A DNA stretch of 64,000 nt from positions 63,146,549-63,210,548 of the forward strand of contig NC_080672.1 of assembly GCF_030247195.1 (NCBI RefSeq). The letters run 5' to 3'. The notes under the pieces were generated by a model. That model had not been told where the DNA came from. It made no database searches and saw only the letters and a list, made by a program, of their open reading frames with translations. Source of the DNA: Topomyia yanbarensis. Taxonomy: Eukaryota; Arthropoda; Insecta; Diptera; Culicidae. Each line of letters starts with the position of its first letter. Within the stretch, counting starts at the first letter, position 1. A program made the translations under genes and the position numbers. Shown here piece by piece: positions 46,560 to 58,449 of the stretch.

Positions 46560-48840
46560 CCCACTTAATGACGAATATAGTGTTAATAGTTTTGTTTTGA
46601 GGGATTCCATGAGAAACCGGTCGACCGCAAAATATGACCATCGTCGATTCGAACGAAACTTTGCAGGTGTGTTCGCTGTATGAATCTCCATGATATTTTC
46701 TGGCAATTGGAATATTTTGATACAAGAGTAATTTTTCAAAAGGGCGTAAACGTTTCTACGTGCATGAATTTCAAATTTTTTTGTTCGATTACTGTATTTT
46801 ATACAACAAAACTATCTGAGAACAAGTTACAGGGAATGAATAGTTCTGTCCGAAAAAATATACACTGAAAAAAAAATTTCAAAAAAACAAAACTTTATGA
46901 TAAAAATTTAAATTGCGAAAAAACCCATTTTTTAAAATTTTTTATATTTTGTTACCAAAAACCTAAAGATAAAAGAAACATTTTGATTGTGATTGCATGA
47001 TGGAGGAAAAATCGTTAAAAAAGTTTTTCTAACAATAACTCGTACATGTTTTTAAATTTCATACTAATTGACATACAAAATTGTAATTCTATTACAGAAT
47101 ATAATTCTAAGTACCATTTAAAATCAAAATACATTTAACAAAAATATTCCAAAATGCGATAGTTTTCGGAATATTTGAAATTTTGCTCCTTCAAAAACAA
47201 TTAATTCGTGTAATTATGCTCTTTTTAAAAGTTATTCGCGTTACCCCATCAAAAAATGTCAAAAATTTAATTTTTATCGTTTTAAAGACGTAAAAGCAAC
47301 CTTTTTAGTGTATTTGGATCCTGGAGAAGCTTTCAATAAAAAAGTTTTCCTAACAACAACTTTTGACATTTTTTTATAATTCTTACTATTTGCAGTCAAA
47401 AATACAATTTTCTTTTTGAATATGATTCTAAACGCCATTTTAAATCGAAATGCTCTTAACAAAAATTTTCTAAAATGTAGTAGTTCTCGAGATATTTTAA
47501 CTTTTGTTTTAACAACACAATTATTTTGTTTTATTGCGACCTTTTCATAAGTTAGTCGCTTTTCTCAATCAACAAGAATAGGTTTCTCAAAAGGCCGGTA
47601 AAATTTTCTGCAACTTTCTCCTTGACATCAAGGCGATATTGTGAAACATTTTAAAGTTACATGAACACAACCAGATTCAGCTATATAGTTTAATCAAATG
47701 ACCCTATGGTTGAAATATATTTTGGTTGCTTTCATGTAACTTTCAAATGGTTTACAATAGCGCCTTGATGTCAAAGAGAAAGTTGCACGAAAGTTTACCG
47801 GCCTTTTGAAAAACCTATTATTGTTGATGGAGAAACGCGACTAACTTATGAAAAGGTCGCAATAAAACAAAATAATTGTGTTGTTAAAACAAAAGTTAAA
47901 ATATCTCGAGAACTACTACATTTTAGAAAATTTTTGCTAAGAGCATTTCGATTTAAAATGGCGTTTAGAATCATATTCAAAAAGAAAATTGTATTTTTGA
48001 CTGCAAATAGTAAGAATTATAAAAAAATGTCAAAAGTTGTTGTTAGGAAAACTTTTTTATTGAAAGCTTCTCCAGGATCCAAATACACTAAAAAGGTTGC
48101 TTTTACGTCTTTAAAACGATAAAAATTAAATTTTTGACATTTTTTGATGGGGTAACGCGAATAACTTTTAAAAAGAGCATAATTACACGAATTAATTGTT
48201 TTTGAAGGAGCAAAATTTCAAATATTCCGAAAACTATCGCATTTTGGAATATTTTTGTTAAATGTATTTTGATTTTAAATGGTGCTTAGAATTATATTCT
48301 GTAATAGAATTACAATTTTGTATGTCTATTAGTATGAAATTTAAAAACATGTGCGAAGTTATTGTTAGGAAAACTTTTTTACCGATTTTTTCTCCATCAT
48401 GCAATCACATTCAAAATGTTTCTTTTCTCTTTAGGTTTTCGGTAACAAAATATAAAAAATTTAAAAAAGTGGGTTTTTTCGCAATTTAAATTTTTATCAT
48501 AAATTTTTGTTTTTTGAAAAATGTCACAACATTTTTTTCAGTGTATTTTTTTCAGACAGAAGTATTCATTCCCTGTAACTCGTTCTCAGATAGTTTTGCT
48601 GTATAAAATACAGTAATCGAACAAAAAAATTTTGAAATTCATGCACGTAGAAACGTTTACGCCCTTTTGAAAAGTTGCTCTTGAGTCAAAATAATCTTAT
48701 TACCTGTGGAAAATATTTAGTCTTGCATGACGGTGAAACGTGCAAAGTTTCATTGGAATCTAAGATGGTCGGTCACGATTTTAAAGATTTTCGGACGGAT
48801 CTTCGTGGAATTCCTCTTTTGAATTTTATGTCATGGGGCA
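46560..48840. repeat. 2.3-kb palindrome (inverted repeat with 48-bp loop)
   Basis: The arms 46560-47673 and 47722-48840 are reverse complements around about 47698. The inner 500-600 bp of each arm look almost identical: a 62-codon frame is letter-for-letter the same at 47274-47462 (minus) and 47934-48122 (plus). Outer parts fall to visibly lower similarity near the edges. Each arm holds two diverged tandem units of about 320 bp (for example GTTTTTCTAACAATAAC at 47023 and GTTTTCCTAACAACAAC at 47343). No transposase and no target duplication recognised. Confidence 0.9.
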
Positions 48841-50461
48841 TGAAGAGAAGATCTCTCAATTCACAATCCTGCAGCTGCCAATAAGTTTAAGAAGTAGGTT
48901 CAACTAGATTACTAAATTTTGTTTGATTGAATCCAAAGAGAAAATTTAACTCACCAACCAAACTAAATCAACTAGTTAGATTAGCTAACTAATGTAGCAA
49001 GTTCAATCCGCATGTAAAATCTTTTCGTTTTGGAGGAGTTAGCGTGAGATTTTGAACGTCTCTTCCTGAACGTAACGATTTTATTTTTATTTTTGAACTA
49101 TTTTCTAGAAATCAGTCAAAACATTCTTGTAAAATGTTTTAAAGTATGCTAACACACCAACACAAATAAAAGAATAATTCATGTTTTTGTAGGATTATGA
49201 AACAAGCATAGCGTAAAATCCAACCACGACCCTTATTTTATCCATGTTTTGCAATTTTTTTACATTTTTATATTTCTACATAGATTTTTTTTTATTTTGT
49301 TAAAATTTCATTGATCAATTTTTTGAAGTTTTGGATTTTATTTGCAAATTAAAATAAAAAATAAAAATTTTAAGATTCTGCTTTTTTTATCTATTTCTAT
49401 ACTTTTATTTTATCAATCTTTTCACGTTATTTGTTTTTGCTTCTATTATTTCTATTTCTACCACTACCACTTACTTTAATTTATTGTTTTTTTTCTGTCA
49501 TTTCATTTTATATATTTTAATACCCTGCTTTTTTATTTGTTTCTTTTATTATTCCATTCAATTTTTAAAATTTGTCTATTTACTACATTTTTTTCATCAT
49601 AGCCTTTTTCTACAAGCAATTTTACTTATTTAAACTCATTCCAATTTGTCTTACTATTTAGTTATTTACCTTTCTCGTATTTTCTTCTCCTTATTTTCTA
49701 GTTTTTAGCTTTCCGTTTTTCGTTGTTTTATTTTTTTCCCATTGTTAATTTAATATAATTTTTTTACACATTTTCCTTAAGCTTTATTTCGTTATTGTTA
49801 TATTTTCCTTTTTTTTATTTAACCTAGTTTTAAAGTACTTTGTCACTGTTGTGCTATCTTATGACAAACTAAAAACATTCGAAATGTGGGAAAAATGCAG
49901 TTTAAGTTTTCAACTGGAAATATAGCATATTTGGCAACACTGTTACCAAAATAACTATTTTTTCTAGATTTCCTGAGTCATTTCCTTAAAAATTAATCTC
50001 ACTGATTTTTTTATAGACCAAATGAAGCCAAAGATATGAATAAAAGTTTAAAATTGATGATTTTTTTCTATGGAAAACTTTCCACGCACGATTATGACAC
50101 GCCATACAAATTTTGTCATCAATACACACCTATGACACGTGTGAGTGCGACTTTTGTTTACTTTTTTAGTAAAAACTCGCAATGCAATTCACCGATCTTC
50201 GTAATATTTGGGAGATTAATACAGAATAGATAGAAGCATCAATTGTCTTCTTTGAATTGCTTGTACCATTTATAACTTTCAAGATATTCAATCGTTTTCT
50301 CGAAATGTGCTAAATAGCGCTTGTCATAAGATAGCACAACAGCGACGATATGGTATGTTACACAATCATTAAAGCGGCCAGGCCAACTATGCAGCGTACA
50401 AAATGAAGATGATTCAAAATTATACGGCAATCAAATTATTCATATAATTAATAATTTAATC
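48841..50461. other. T-rich non-coding DNA
   Basis: Mostly T-rich sequence with ATTCATTTTATT-like words similar to the dispersed repeat at 0.2 kb. No gene supported. Confidence 0.4.
49842..50346. repeat. 505-bp segment with 26-bp inverted ends
   Basis: The left end GTCACTGTTGTGCTATCTTA(TGACAA) and right end TTGTCATAAGATAGCACAAC(AGCGAC) are reverse complements with one mismatch over 26 bp. No target duplication identified. A MITE is possible. Confidence 0.5.
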
Positions 50462-51724
50462 AACAAATTATTTTGAACCTTGAATGAGGAAGAAACGTGG
50501 ACATCCGTACCGACCGGTTCGATTTGATAGGGGTTCTATAAATCTTTGGGAGTGACTTGGCTAAAAGGGTTAAAAGGGTCCTAAGTTCTTGGGATGGGAC
50601 AGAGGTATTAAGTCCTGTCCTGGCTAATAAGCCTAGGTTGTAGCGCCTTTGCTCGCTCTTTAATAAAATAAAACGAAGACTACTTAATTACTTGTAATAA
50701 AATAAAATCGAAAAAATTAGTTGTATAACCAAGGTAGTTCATTTTCAAAGATAGCACTGTTGATGAATCGTTTTAAAAAATAGGTCATAAGGGACGCGGA
50801 CAAAAAAAGGTGACCACAGCCCATAGTCTTAAGAAAAAATTTTGCTGTTGAAAAACTCTAGGTAAACCAGGAGCTTTCAAGTTTTGTGACCGGATCGAAC
50901 GAAGTTTCAAGCCGGACTGACGGAACAGGATCGTTTTCTCGAACAACTTCCGGATATATAAAAGTATTTCAATCGGTCGATACGAATTGTGATCGGAGAC
51001 TAGTTTTTCTGATTTTTAGCAGTTACACTCTCTTGTCTCCATTCGTGCGGGACAATAGTACCCAAAAGAAACTTACTGAATAACTTCAACAAGCGCCATT
51101 CGGCATAGTCTGGTAGATTCTTCGAAAAGTTGAATTTGATTCTGTTAGATCCTGGGGCTTTATTGTTTCATTACATGCGAGCAAGGTAAAACTCCACCAT
51201 CAAAAACGGTGTATCGTTCGCGGTATCGCGAGGTGTCGCGGCGCAGTTGAAATCGCTAATCCGTAAAAAAACCGACGCCAGTAACGTTTTTTGGCTTTCA
51301 TGAAACTTTTCATACGCCTTTCTAACGTCGCGTACTGTCGATAGCTAGCAGGTACCTCGTCATCTCCGAAAGCTTTATACGCGGCGGCTTTCTCCGCGTA
51401 TAAGTCAGTGCCCTCTGTATCCGACTCAGCTCGTCGAGATCGGAAAAAGTCTGTATGTGTGTATGTGTGTGTATGTGTGTGTATGTATGTGCGTATGTGT
51501 CAAATAATGTCACTCATTTTTCTCAGAAATGGCTGGACCGATTTGCCCAAACTTGGTCTCAAATGAAAGGTGCAACCTTCCCATCGGCTACTATTGAATT
51601 TTGGGTCGATCGGAATTCTGGTTCCGGAATTACAGGTTTAAGAGTGCAGCCACACAGAAATTTCCCATATAAACTACAGGAAAAATTAAATATAGAATTT
51701 TTATTTTTGATGCTAAATGTCTTT
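50462..51724 (+). repeat. Duplicated 1.26-kb segment, donor copy
   Basis: Near-identical to 54589-55841 in the same orientation (for example an ACAACTTCC/ACTACTTCC difference and a shorter TG-rich microsatellite in copy 2). It includes a TATGTGTG microsatellite near 51450-51500 and a mosquito-like repeat (CTCAGAAATGGCTGGACCGA...) near 51520-51680. No protein domain seen in its short frames. Confidence 0.92.
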
Positions 51725-52409
51725 AAGGTGCATGAAACGTCGAGATTTGATGCAAACTCGAAAAAACATTTGACAAAAATTCATTTTTTTTTTTGATTTT
51801 GGCACATTTTTGCCTTTCTCATATAGAAAGGTTATGCAATCACACTGAAAAACGTCAACCTAATCCAACCAGATTAGGTTGACGTTTTTCAGAGCGATCA
51901 GCCAGAATTTTTTTTGACTGGCATAAGGTTTCTGGATTTTAACAGGGGCGTAGTTGATGGTTTACGGAGAGGAGTTACCCCCCTCTACTGTTCACTCCCC
52001 TCCCTTTAAAATCCCCTTAAATCACCCCTCAGACCACCGCCCCATCCAGCCCTCATACCCCTCCCTCTCAACCCCATCATCTTTAAACCACCACTATATC
52101 AGAAAGCATACCAAATTAAGCTGGGGGGGGGAGTCGTTCGTTCGTGGGACTTTCGCCCTCCTCACACAACCACCCCCGCATGACAAAATGAGTTAGCAAG
52201 CAGATTGCATTGATCTAATGCTGATTAGGCTAATGAAGTATGATATTTTTTTTTTGTTTCAAGTGTTTCACCGTCGACACGTAGCTCATCAAGTTCGTGG
52301 CTGGCAAGCCATTGTGTATAAGTGCAAAGTGTACTAAGAATGTAATGGACATTTCCACAATTATGTTCAACATAAACAGCCTCCGAGCCATAGTTTAGAG
52401 AAATGAGAA
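51725..52409. other. Non-coding DNA with repeat-like hairpin
   Basis: Contains GCCTTTCTCATATAGAAAGG (51811-51830) followed by a perfect hairpin at 51845-51892, then C-rich unique-looking sequence. No gene supported. Confidence 0.4.
51845..51892. repeat. Perfect 21-bp hairpin
   Basis: CTGAAAAACGTCAACCTAATC, loop CAACCA, and an exact reverse complement ending at 51892. It may be the tip of a MITE; GCAATCAC just upstream also recurs at 62625-62632 in reverse orientation. Confidence 0.85.
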
Positions 52410-52700
52410 AGGCACAATTGCACCGCTAGGAGGATTAAAACAGGTTTTACATTTCTTACAAAAGAAATGTATAGGATTCGCTCAAACTTTGAAAAGTTTT
52501 TCCGAGGCCCAGAGCGCCGAGTTTCATATACCAATCGACTCAGCTCGACAAATTGAGACGATGTCTGTGTATGTGTGTATGTATGTATGTACAAAATGTC
52601 ATGTAATTATCTCAGCAATGGCTGAACCGATCTTAATGAAACTAGTTTCAAATGAAAGGTCTAATGCTCCCATTTAACACTATTATTTTTGTTTTTCGAT
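52410..52700. repeat. Dispersed repeat related to the duplicated segment
   Basis: Contains GTGTATGTATGTATGTAC, then ATCTCAGCAATGGCTGAACCGA and TTTCAAATGAAAGGTCTAAT. It is the same arrangement (microsatellite, CTCAG.AATGGCTG.ACCGA, TCAAATGAAAGGT) as 51450-51580, but diverged. Confidence 0.55.
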
Positions 52701-53096
52701 ATGTTGTTTACTTTCTGAGATATGGGTAATTTTGTCAAAACAGGGCTGGTTTGAAGCGAATAACATTCGACCAAGGCAACTATTTCGCGTGAAATAAACA
52801 GAAACAAAAGCTTATGAAAATACCTTTCTAACAAGCTATAGATTGTCAAAATCCGTTTATGAGCGGCGGAGATATTAAACATTTTGTATTTTCATTCTTC
52901 GCTTACCAATTTCCACTAACTACAAATGAGACCGTTCCATACAGAGTATTGCTTTACTGGTTTTTTTAGGGTCAAACCTAAACCGATTTTGAATATCCGG
53001 GTATGCAAACACATCTGCGTGATTCAAGGATTTTGATTCCGAAAACATTTTGTGAATTTACTTAATAATCAATTACCTATTTCTCAAAAATTCAAT
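52701..53096. other. Non-coding AT-rich DNA
   Basis: Nothing recognised. Confidence 0.4.
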
Positions 53097-53252
53097 TTTC
53101 GATTATAGAGATTTTAACCTTAAGGTCATTCGCCTCTTCGGGGTAGAAAAATCTCTTATGAAAAATTTCTAACCCTATGTGCGGGGTCGGGACTCGAACC
53201 CAGGTGCGCTGCGTACAAGGCAATCGATTTACCAACTACGCTACATCCACCC
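53097..53252 (-). mobile_element. tRNA-derived SINE
   Basis: Fourth SINE copy. On the minus strand: GTAGCGTAGTTGG (A box), GGTTCGAGTCC (B box), GACCCCGCACATAGGG, hairpin, AATGACCTTAAGG and an end near TATAATCG. Nearly full length and little diverged from the 42-kb copy. Confidence 0.82.
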
Positions 53253-53898
53253 TCATTGTCCAGAGTTGATGAATTTATCCTTGGATTGAGCAATGCGTTC
53301 ACTCGTGAGATAAACGTTGGATGGTATATGAATACATCAAGTAATCCTCCTAGTAGTGAGAAAATAGATTTCTAATATAATTCATATTCATATTATACTC
53401 GTAGCATTACCAAGAGCAACTGTATTTTGGAATAACCAAAGTGTAGTGAAAATTTATCAATTGCCTTATTGAAAATAAAGATTTAAGGAATCAAAATTTC
53501 GCACTATAAACAAAAATAATGTCACAGCTCTAACCATCATTTACCATTCCTCACAACTGACACTGAGTTGTACTGAAAACCCCAATATACATTTTTCATG
53601 ATCAATGTGACTAAAAGCTTATTTATTTGCGAAAAAATACGACATGTAATTTCAAAAATGTTCGTGTCCCAAAGCAGTCCAGGGGCACTTTTAATACTAA
53701 CTGGCTTTTCGATGAATTTAAGTACTTATTCTGGTAGTTTGAACCATTTCTTTGCAATGGTATTGCTTTGTATAGGACTCATTAACCCATATCTTCAGAA
53801 CGAGAGTTCCGAACGAAACAATGCGCAAGTAATAAGTTGGGTGGAAAAAGACTGCATTGTAATCGACTGCATGTACGAGTTTTATGCCATCAACAATA
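53253..53898. other. Non-coding DNA
   Basis: No supported gene. The open frame starting at 53598 runs into the MITE below and its tail is repeat-encoded. Confidence 0.4.
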
Positions 53899-54392
53899 CA
53901 CTCAAGTTTTTTTTTACGCGGTTTTTTTTTGCGCGGTATTTTTTTACGCGGTTTTTTTTTACGCGGATTTTGAAATTTACGCGGTTTTCATTTACGCGGA
54001 TTTTGAAATTTACGCGGTTTTCATTTACGCGGATTTTGAAATTTACGCGGTTTTCATTTACGCGGTTTTTGAAATTTACGCGGTTTTCATTTACGCGGAT
54101 TTTGGAATTTACGCGGTATCCATCAATGAGGTTCCCTTTATCGCGGATTCTTAAATTTAAGTGGTCTTCATTTACGCGGATTTTGAAATTTACGCGGTTT
54201 TCATTTACGCGGATTTTGAAATTTACGCGGTTTTCATTTACGCGGATTTTGAAATTTACGCGGTTTTCATTTACGCGGATTTTGAAATTTACGCGGTTTT
54301 CATTTACGCGGATTTTGAAATTTACGCGGTTTTCATTTACGCGGTTTTCATTTACGCGGCTCGTATCCCCCGCGTAAAAAAAAACCTGAGTG
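53899..54392. mobile_element. 494-bp MITE built of an internal tandem repeat, TA target site
   Basis: The ends CACTCAAGTTTTTTTTTACG and its counterpart CGTAAAAAAAAACCTGAGTG are inverted repeats (about 23 bp with one mismatch), flanked by TA on both sides (53897-53898, 54393-54394). The interior consists of roughly 33-bp units, TTTACGCGGATTTTGAAA + TTTACGCGGTTTTCA, each a pair of half-units around ACGCGG, with one degenerate stretch at about 54113-54163. A TA target suggests a Tc1/mariner-type mobiliser (inference). Confidence 0.8.
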
Positions 54393-54588
54393 TAATATAA
54401 TTGCCAACATAGCTTAGACACTTGACACCTTTTCAAGATATTTCAATGCGAATGAATACTATTTACAGGTGGCCTTTTCTCAGTTTACTATTTCTAATTA
54501 CGCATTATAATACTGGACCTGAAAATTCCATTCTATACAAAATCGTTTTTCAGATGTCTGTAACCAAAAAGATATCTTTTAATTCCAA

Positions 54589-55841
54589 AACAAATTATTT
54601 TGAACCTTGAATGAGGAAGAAACGTGGACATCCGTACCGACCGGTTCGATTTGATAGGGGTTCTATAAATCTTTGGGAGTGACTTGGCTAAAAGGGTTAA
54701 AAGGGTCCTAAGTTCTTGGGATGGGACAGAGGTATTAAGTCCTGTCCTGGCTAATAAGCCTAGGTTGTAGCGCCTTTGCTCGCTCTTTAATAAAATAAAA
54801 CGAAGACTACTTAATTACTTGTAATAAAATAAAATCGAAAAAATTAGTTGTATAACCAAGGTAGTTCATTTTCAAAGATAGCACTGTTGATGAATCGTTT
54901 TAAAAAATAGGTCATAAGGGACGCGGACAAAAAAAGGTGACCACAGCCCATAGTCTTAAGAAAAAATTTTGCTGTTGAAAAACTCTAGGTAAACCAGGAG
55001 CTTTCAAGTTTTGTGACCGGATCGAACGAAGTTTCAAGCCGGACTGACGGAACAGGATCGTTTTCTCGAACTACTTCCGGATATATAAAAGTATTTCAAT
55101 CGGTCGATACGAATTGTGATCGGAGACTAGTTTTTCTGATTTTTAGCAGTTACACTCTCTTGTCTCCATTCGTGCGGGACAATAGTACCCAAAAGAAACT
55201 TACTGAATAACTTCAACAAGCGCCATTCGGCATAGTCTGGTAGATTCTTCGAAAAGTTGAATTTGATTCTGTTAGATCCTGGGGCTTAATTGTTTCATTA
55301 CATGCGAGCAAGGTAAAACTCCACCATCAAAAACGGTGTATCGTTCGCGGTATCGCGAGGTGTCGCGGCGCAGTTGAAATCGCTAATCCGTAAAAAAACC
55401 GACGCCAGTAACGTTTTTTGGCTTTCATGAAACTTTTCATACGCCTTTCTAACGTCGCGTACTGTCGATAGCTAGCAGGTACCTCGTCATCTCCGAAAGC
55501 TTTATACGCGGCGGCTTTCTCCGCGTATAAGTCAGTGCCCTCTGTATCCGACTCAGCTCGTCGAGATCGGAAAAAGTCTGTATGTGTGTATGTGTGTGTA
55601 TGTATGTGCGTATGTGTCAAATAATGTCACTCATTTTTCTCAGAAATGGCTGGACCGATTTGCCCAAACTTGGTCTCAAATGAAAGGTGCAACCTTCCCA
55701 TCGGCTACTATTGAATTTTGGGTCGATCGGAATTCTGGTTCCGGAATTACAGGTTTAAGAGTGCAGCCACACAGAAATTTCCCATATAAACTACAGGAAA
55801 AATTAAATATAGAATTTTTATTTTTGATGCTAAATGTCTTT
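54589..55841 (+). repeat. Duplicated 1.26-kb segment, inserted copy
   Basis: Near-identical to 50462-51724. It is flanked by a 22-bp direct repeat at 54575-54596 and 55837-55858 (TCTTTTAATTCC + AAAACAAATT), so this is the inserted copy. The first 8 bp of the segment (AACAAATT) and its last 5 bp (TCTTT) also overlap the flanking duplication, i.e. microhomology at both joints. Confidence 0.92.
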
Positions 55842-55858
55842 TAATTCCAAAACAAATT

Positions 55859-57248
55859 CCTGATTTCTAGATTTTCTGATGACTAATTAAGGACCATCAA
55901 TAAAGTAGAAACACCAGATAATCCTAAAAATTCCGTCAAGAAAAGAAGAACGAAAACGTGCTCTTTGCAATGGGATTTTCACAAACATTTCAGAATATAC
56001 TGAAACAATGGTTTTGGAATTCGTAAAATTCGTTTTATTCATTTACTTCATTTCAACAACTTTCTTAAAATATTATTATATATTCTCATTTTTTCCAGCT
56101 CATTCGTTTAATGTTTTATATTCGTTTGGTTTATTTTTTGCATTTTAAATATTTGACTAATAATAAATATATGATCATTTCATTTTAAAGATTTTTTTCA
56201 TTTAACATTGTTTTTATTTATTTTGTTTATGTGACCTAATTTTATCTATTGTATTCATTTAATTCTTTGTAAGCATTCCGATCAGTTTATTATCTTATGT
56301 ATCTTATTCGAATTATTCATTTAATTTATTTTATTCACTTCTTTCTAATTTTTTTTTCTGATATTTTTCCGGTTCACACTTTTATTCATTTTAATAATCT
56401 GACTAATTTTGTTCAGTCATTCACTTTATTCATTTCATCTAGAACATTAATTAGATGCAATATAATTTCTTCTATTAATTCTATTACTTTTTAATATCGC
56501 TGATTTTTTCATTTTAATAATTTAACTGCTTAAAAACAAACAAAATGAAAAAATGATAAAAAGACAGAAAACATTTTTATTGTGATAAAAATTCTTTATT
56601 TTGTTTATATTATTCATTCCATTCATTTTATTGATTTTATTAACTCTCTGTTTATCCTGTTATTTATGAACAATCTTTTCAAATAGCTTTACTACCCATG
56701 CTCGCAATTCAGTCCCATAAAGATAGAAAACGGGACAAATATGCGTTCATGAGCAGTAAAACTTTGGGCTTGGACAAGATTTCTTCACAAAAAAGTAAAA
56801 CTAATAATTATGACAATCGCCGTTTATTTGAGCGCTAATAGTTACAAGAAAGATCCGTAGAACTCAAGTTATTGCAATTGCTTTGATTGGATTTCACTAG
56901 AGCAGTGCTGCCAGAGACATTTTCAGTTATCGGTGAAAAATTATATTTTGATATATCTTCGTTATCTTCAAATATTTTTGAAAACTGATAAATCTTATTA
57001 ATTTGGACTGCTTTCGGCTATCTTTTCTGCCCAAACTATTGAAAACTTTGCAGGAGATGTGTATTAAGGATTAGTATGTAAAAATTCAGCAGCTTCTAAC
57101 ACTGCTAGAAACGCATCTATCTTGATCAAAACAGGTTTTTCGTGTTTCTTTACTCTAACACTTTTTAGAAAAACGGTTTTGGAACCCTATATATGCGACA
57201 AAATAATTAGGTATGAAAGAGTTAATTTAATCCATATTATTCATATTA
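55859..57248. repeat. AT-rich dispersed repeat, copy C, left part
   Basis: Positions 56030-56670 are ATTCATTTTATT-rich. Positions 56755-57085 match about 210-500 of copy A by eye. The family continues at 63830 on the other side of the pogo-like element. Short frames are not coding. Confidence 0.6.
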
Positions 57249-58148
57249 GGGTAAGGTGGGGAAAATCCGACCGTTGGGTAAACCCGACCCCCCTCTGTTA
57301 TCGAAAATCGAAAGCACTAAGCGAACTAATATCAATGTTGTCGTGTAGAGCATCGAAAATAATTATAATGGTGGTATGAGAGCATTTCATCAGTCTACAT
57401 TGAGATTCTCAAACGACAAAAGGTGTGTTTTTACAACTTTTGATTTGATTTTTGTGTATCATTGACTACAGGATATTTCTTATTGTTAAAGTGAAAGCAT
57501 AAAAAGTGTAAGTGGATTTAAATTCTTTGATTAAAGGCCTACAAAGTGCATAGATGAATTTAGTCCAACTTTTTCATCATTTTTTTTAATTACATCGTAA
57601 TGAAAAATGACGCGGTGGGGCAAATCTGACCTCTAAATAGTAGGGTAAATCCAGCCCCGTGAAAACTGTTTGTTGCCTGAAGCTGACACCAAATGCCAGT
57701 AGCGCTAGCTACGTTTCAAATGTTCAAGGTCTGTTCACATGAACTGTATAACACTGTTTAAAAGTTGGAATTAAAACAAGTAATTAATAACAATATAACA
57801 GAATTCACGCTTTCTCTTGCATCGCTTCTTCTCCACAAAATCCGAACGCCTTTATAACCTGAGTACCAGTTAAGCACATCAAAATGAAGTTTGTTTGCAT
57901 TCGAAAAGTTTCAGATCGAGTTAACAACATTGGCTCGTAGCAATGTGAACGTTGCTTAAAGCGCGTTCGCTATCATTTTTGACAACTAGCCGAGCCAGAA
58001 AGCCAGCTTATGTTGGCTTCACTCATTTTTCAAAGAAACGTCAAAACATTCACCCTCTTGAGTAAATCCGACCGCTTTTGTGCTAAGAATATGATTATTT
58101 ATAAAATTGGAATATATTTTTATTGTTATTTTTTATTATTTTTTCACA

Positions 58149-58290
58149 ATGGTTCATAACTACAAACGAAAGATACAAAAACGTGATGAATATAGTATTC
58201 GTCTAGTAATTGCTCCGAGAAAAATAGGAATATCTTTACGTACTATTGCTCGTGATTTTGACATTCCAAGATTGACATTGAATTCCATTT
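58149..58290 (+). pseudogene. N-terminal helix-turn-helix of a pogo-like transposase
   Basis: This would bind the element's terminal repeats. The ATG at 58149 opens MVHNYKRKIQKRDEYSIR..., then a helix-turn-helix containing LRTIARDFDIPRLTL. It resembles the psq/CENP-B-type HTH that starts pogo/Tigger transposases (MVRNYKRK-like start, AA..F.IP.STL-like recognition helix). The frame continues open to 58376, but beyond about 58290 it reads into unrelated AT-rich DNA and a TIR of another element, so the DDE catalytic domain is missing. An upstream in-frame ATG at 58107 is less likely because conservation starts at 58149. Non-functional fragment. Confidence 0.6.
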
Positions 58291-58449
58291 TCTTCATGCT
58301 ACAATTCAATAACATAACATTCATTGATTTATTTTCAATGATAAATTTATATAAGGCCATTACAAATATTTTTTAAAAATTATGTCACCCCCCCCTTCAA
58401 AATCGCTGAAAAAAATCAGGGGGCAAATATTTTTTTTTAAAATAACCAA

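Noticed and set aside
47274..48122. Conserved 62-codon gene present twice
   Set aside because: The two identical frames are mirror images within the palindrome arms, so identity reflects the inverted repeat, not selection on a protein.
53598..54377. 259-codon frame with FTRFSFTRILK repeats
   Set aside because: The second half is translated from the ACGCGG MITE; the first half has no recognisable domain.
57122..57379. 85-codon plus-strand frame
   Set aside because: It overlaps the terminal inverted repeat of the pogo-like element and has no domain similarity.
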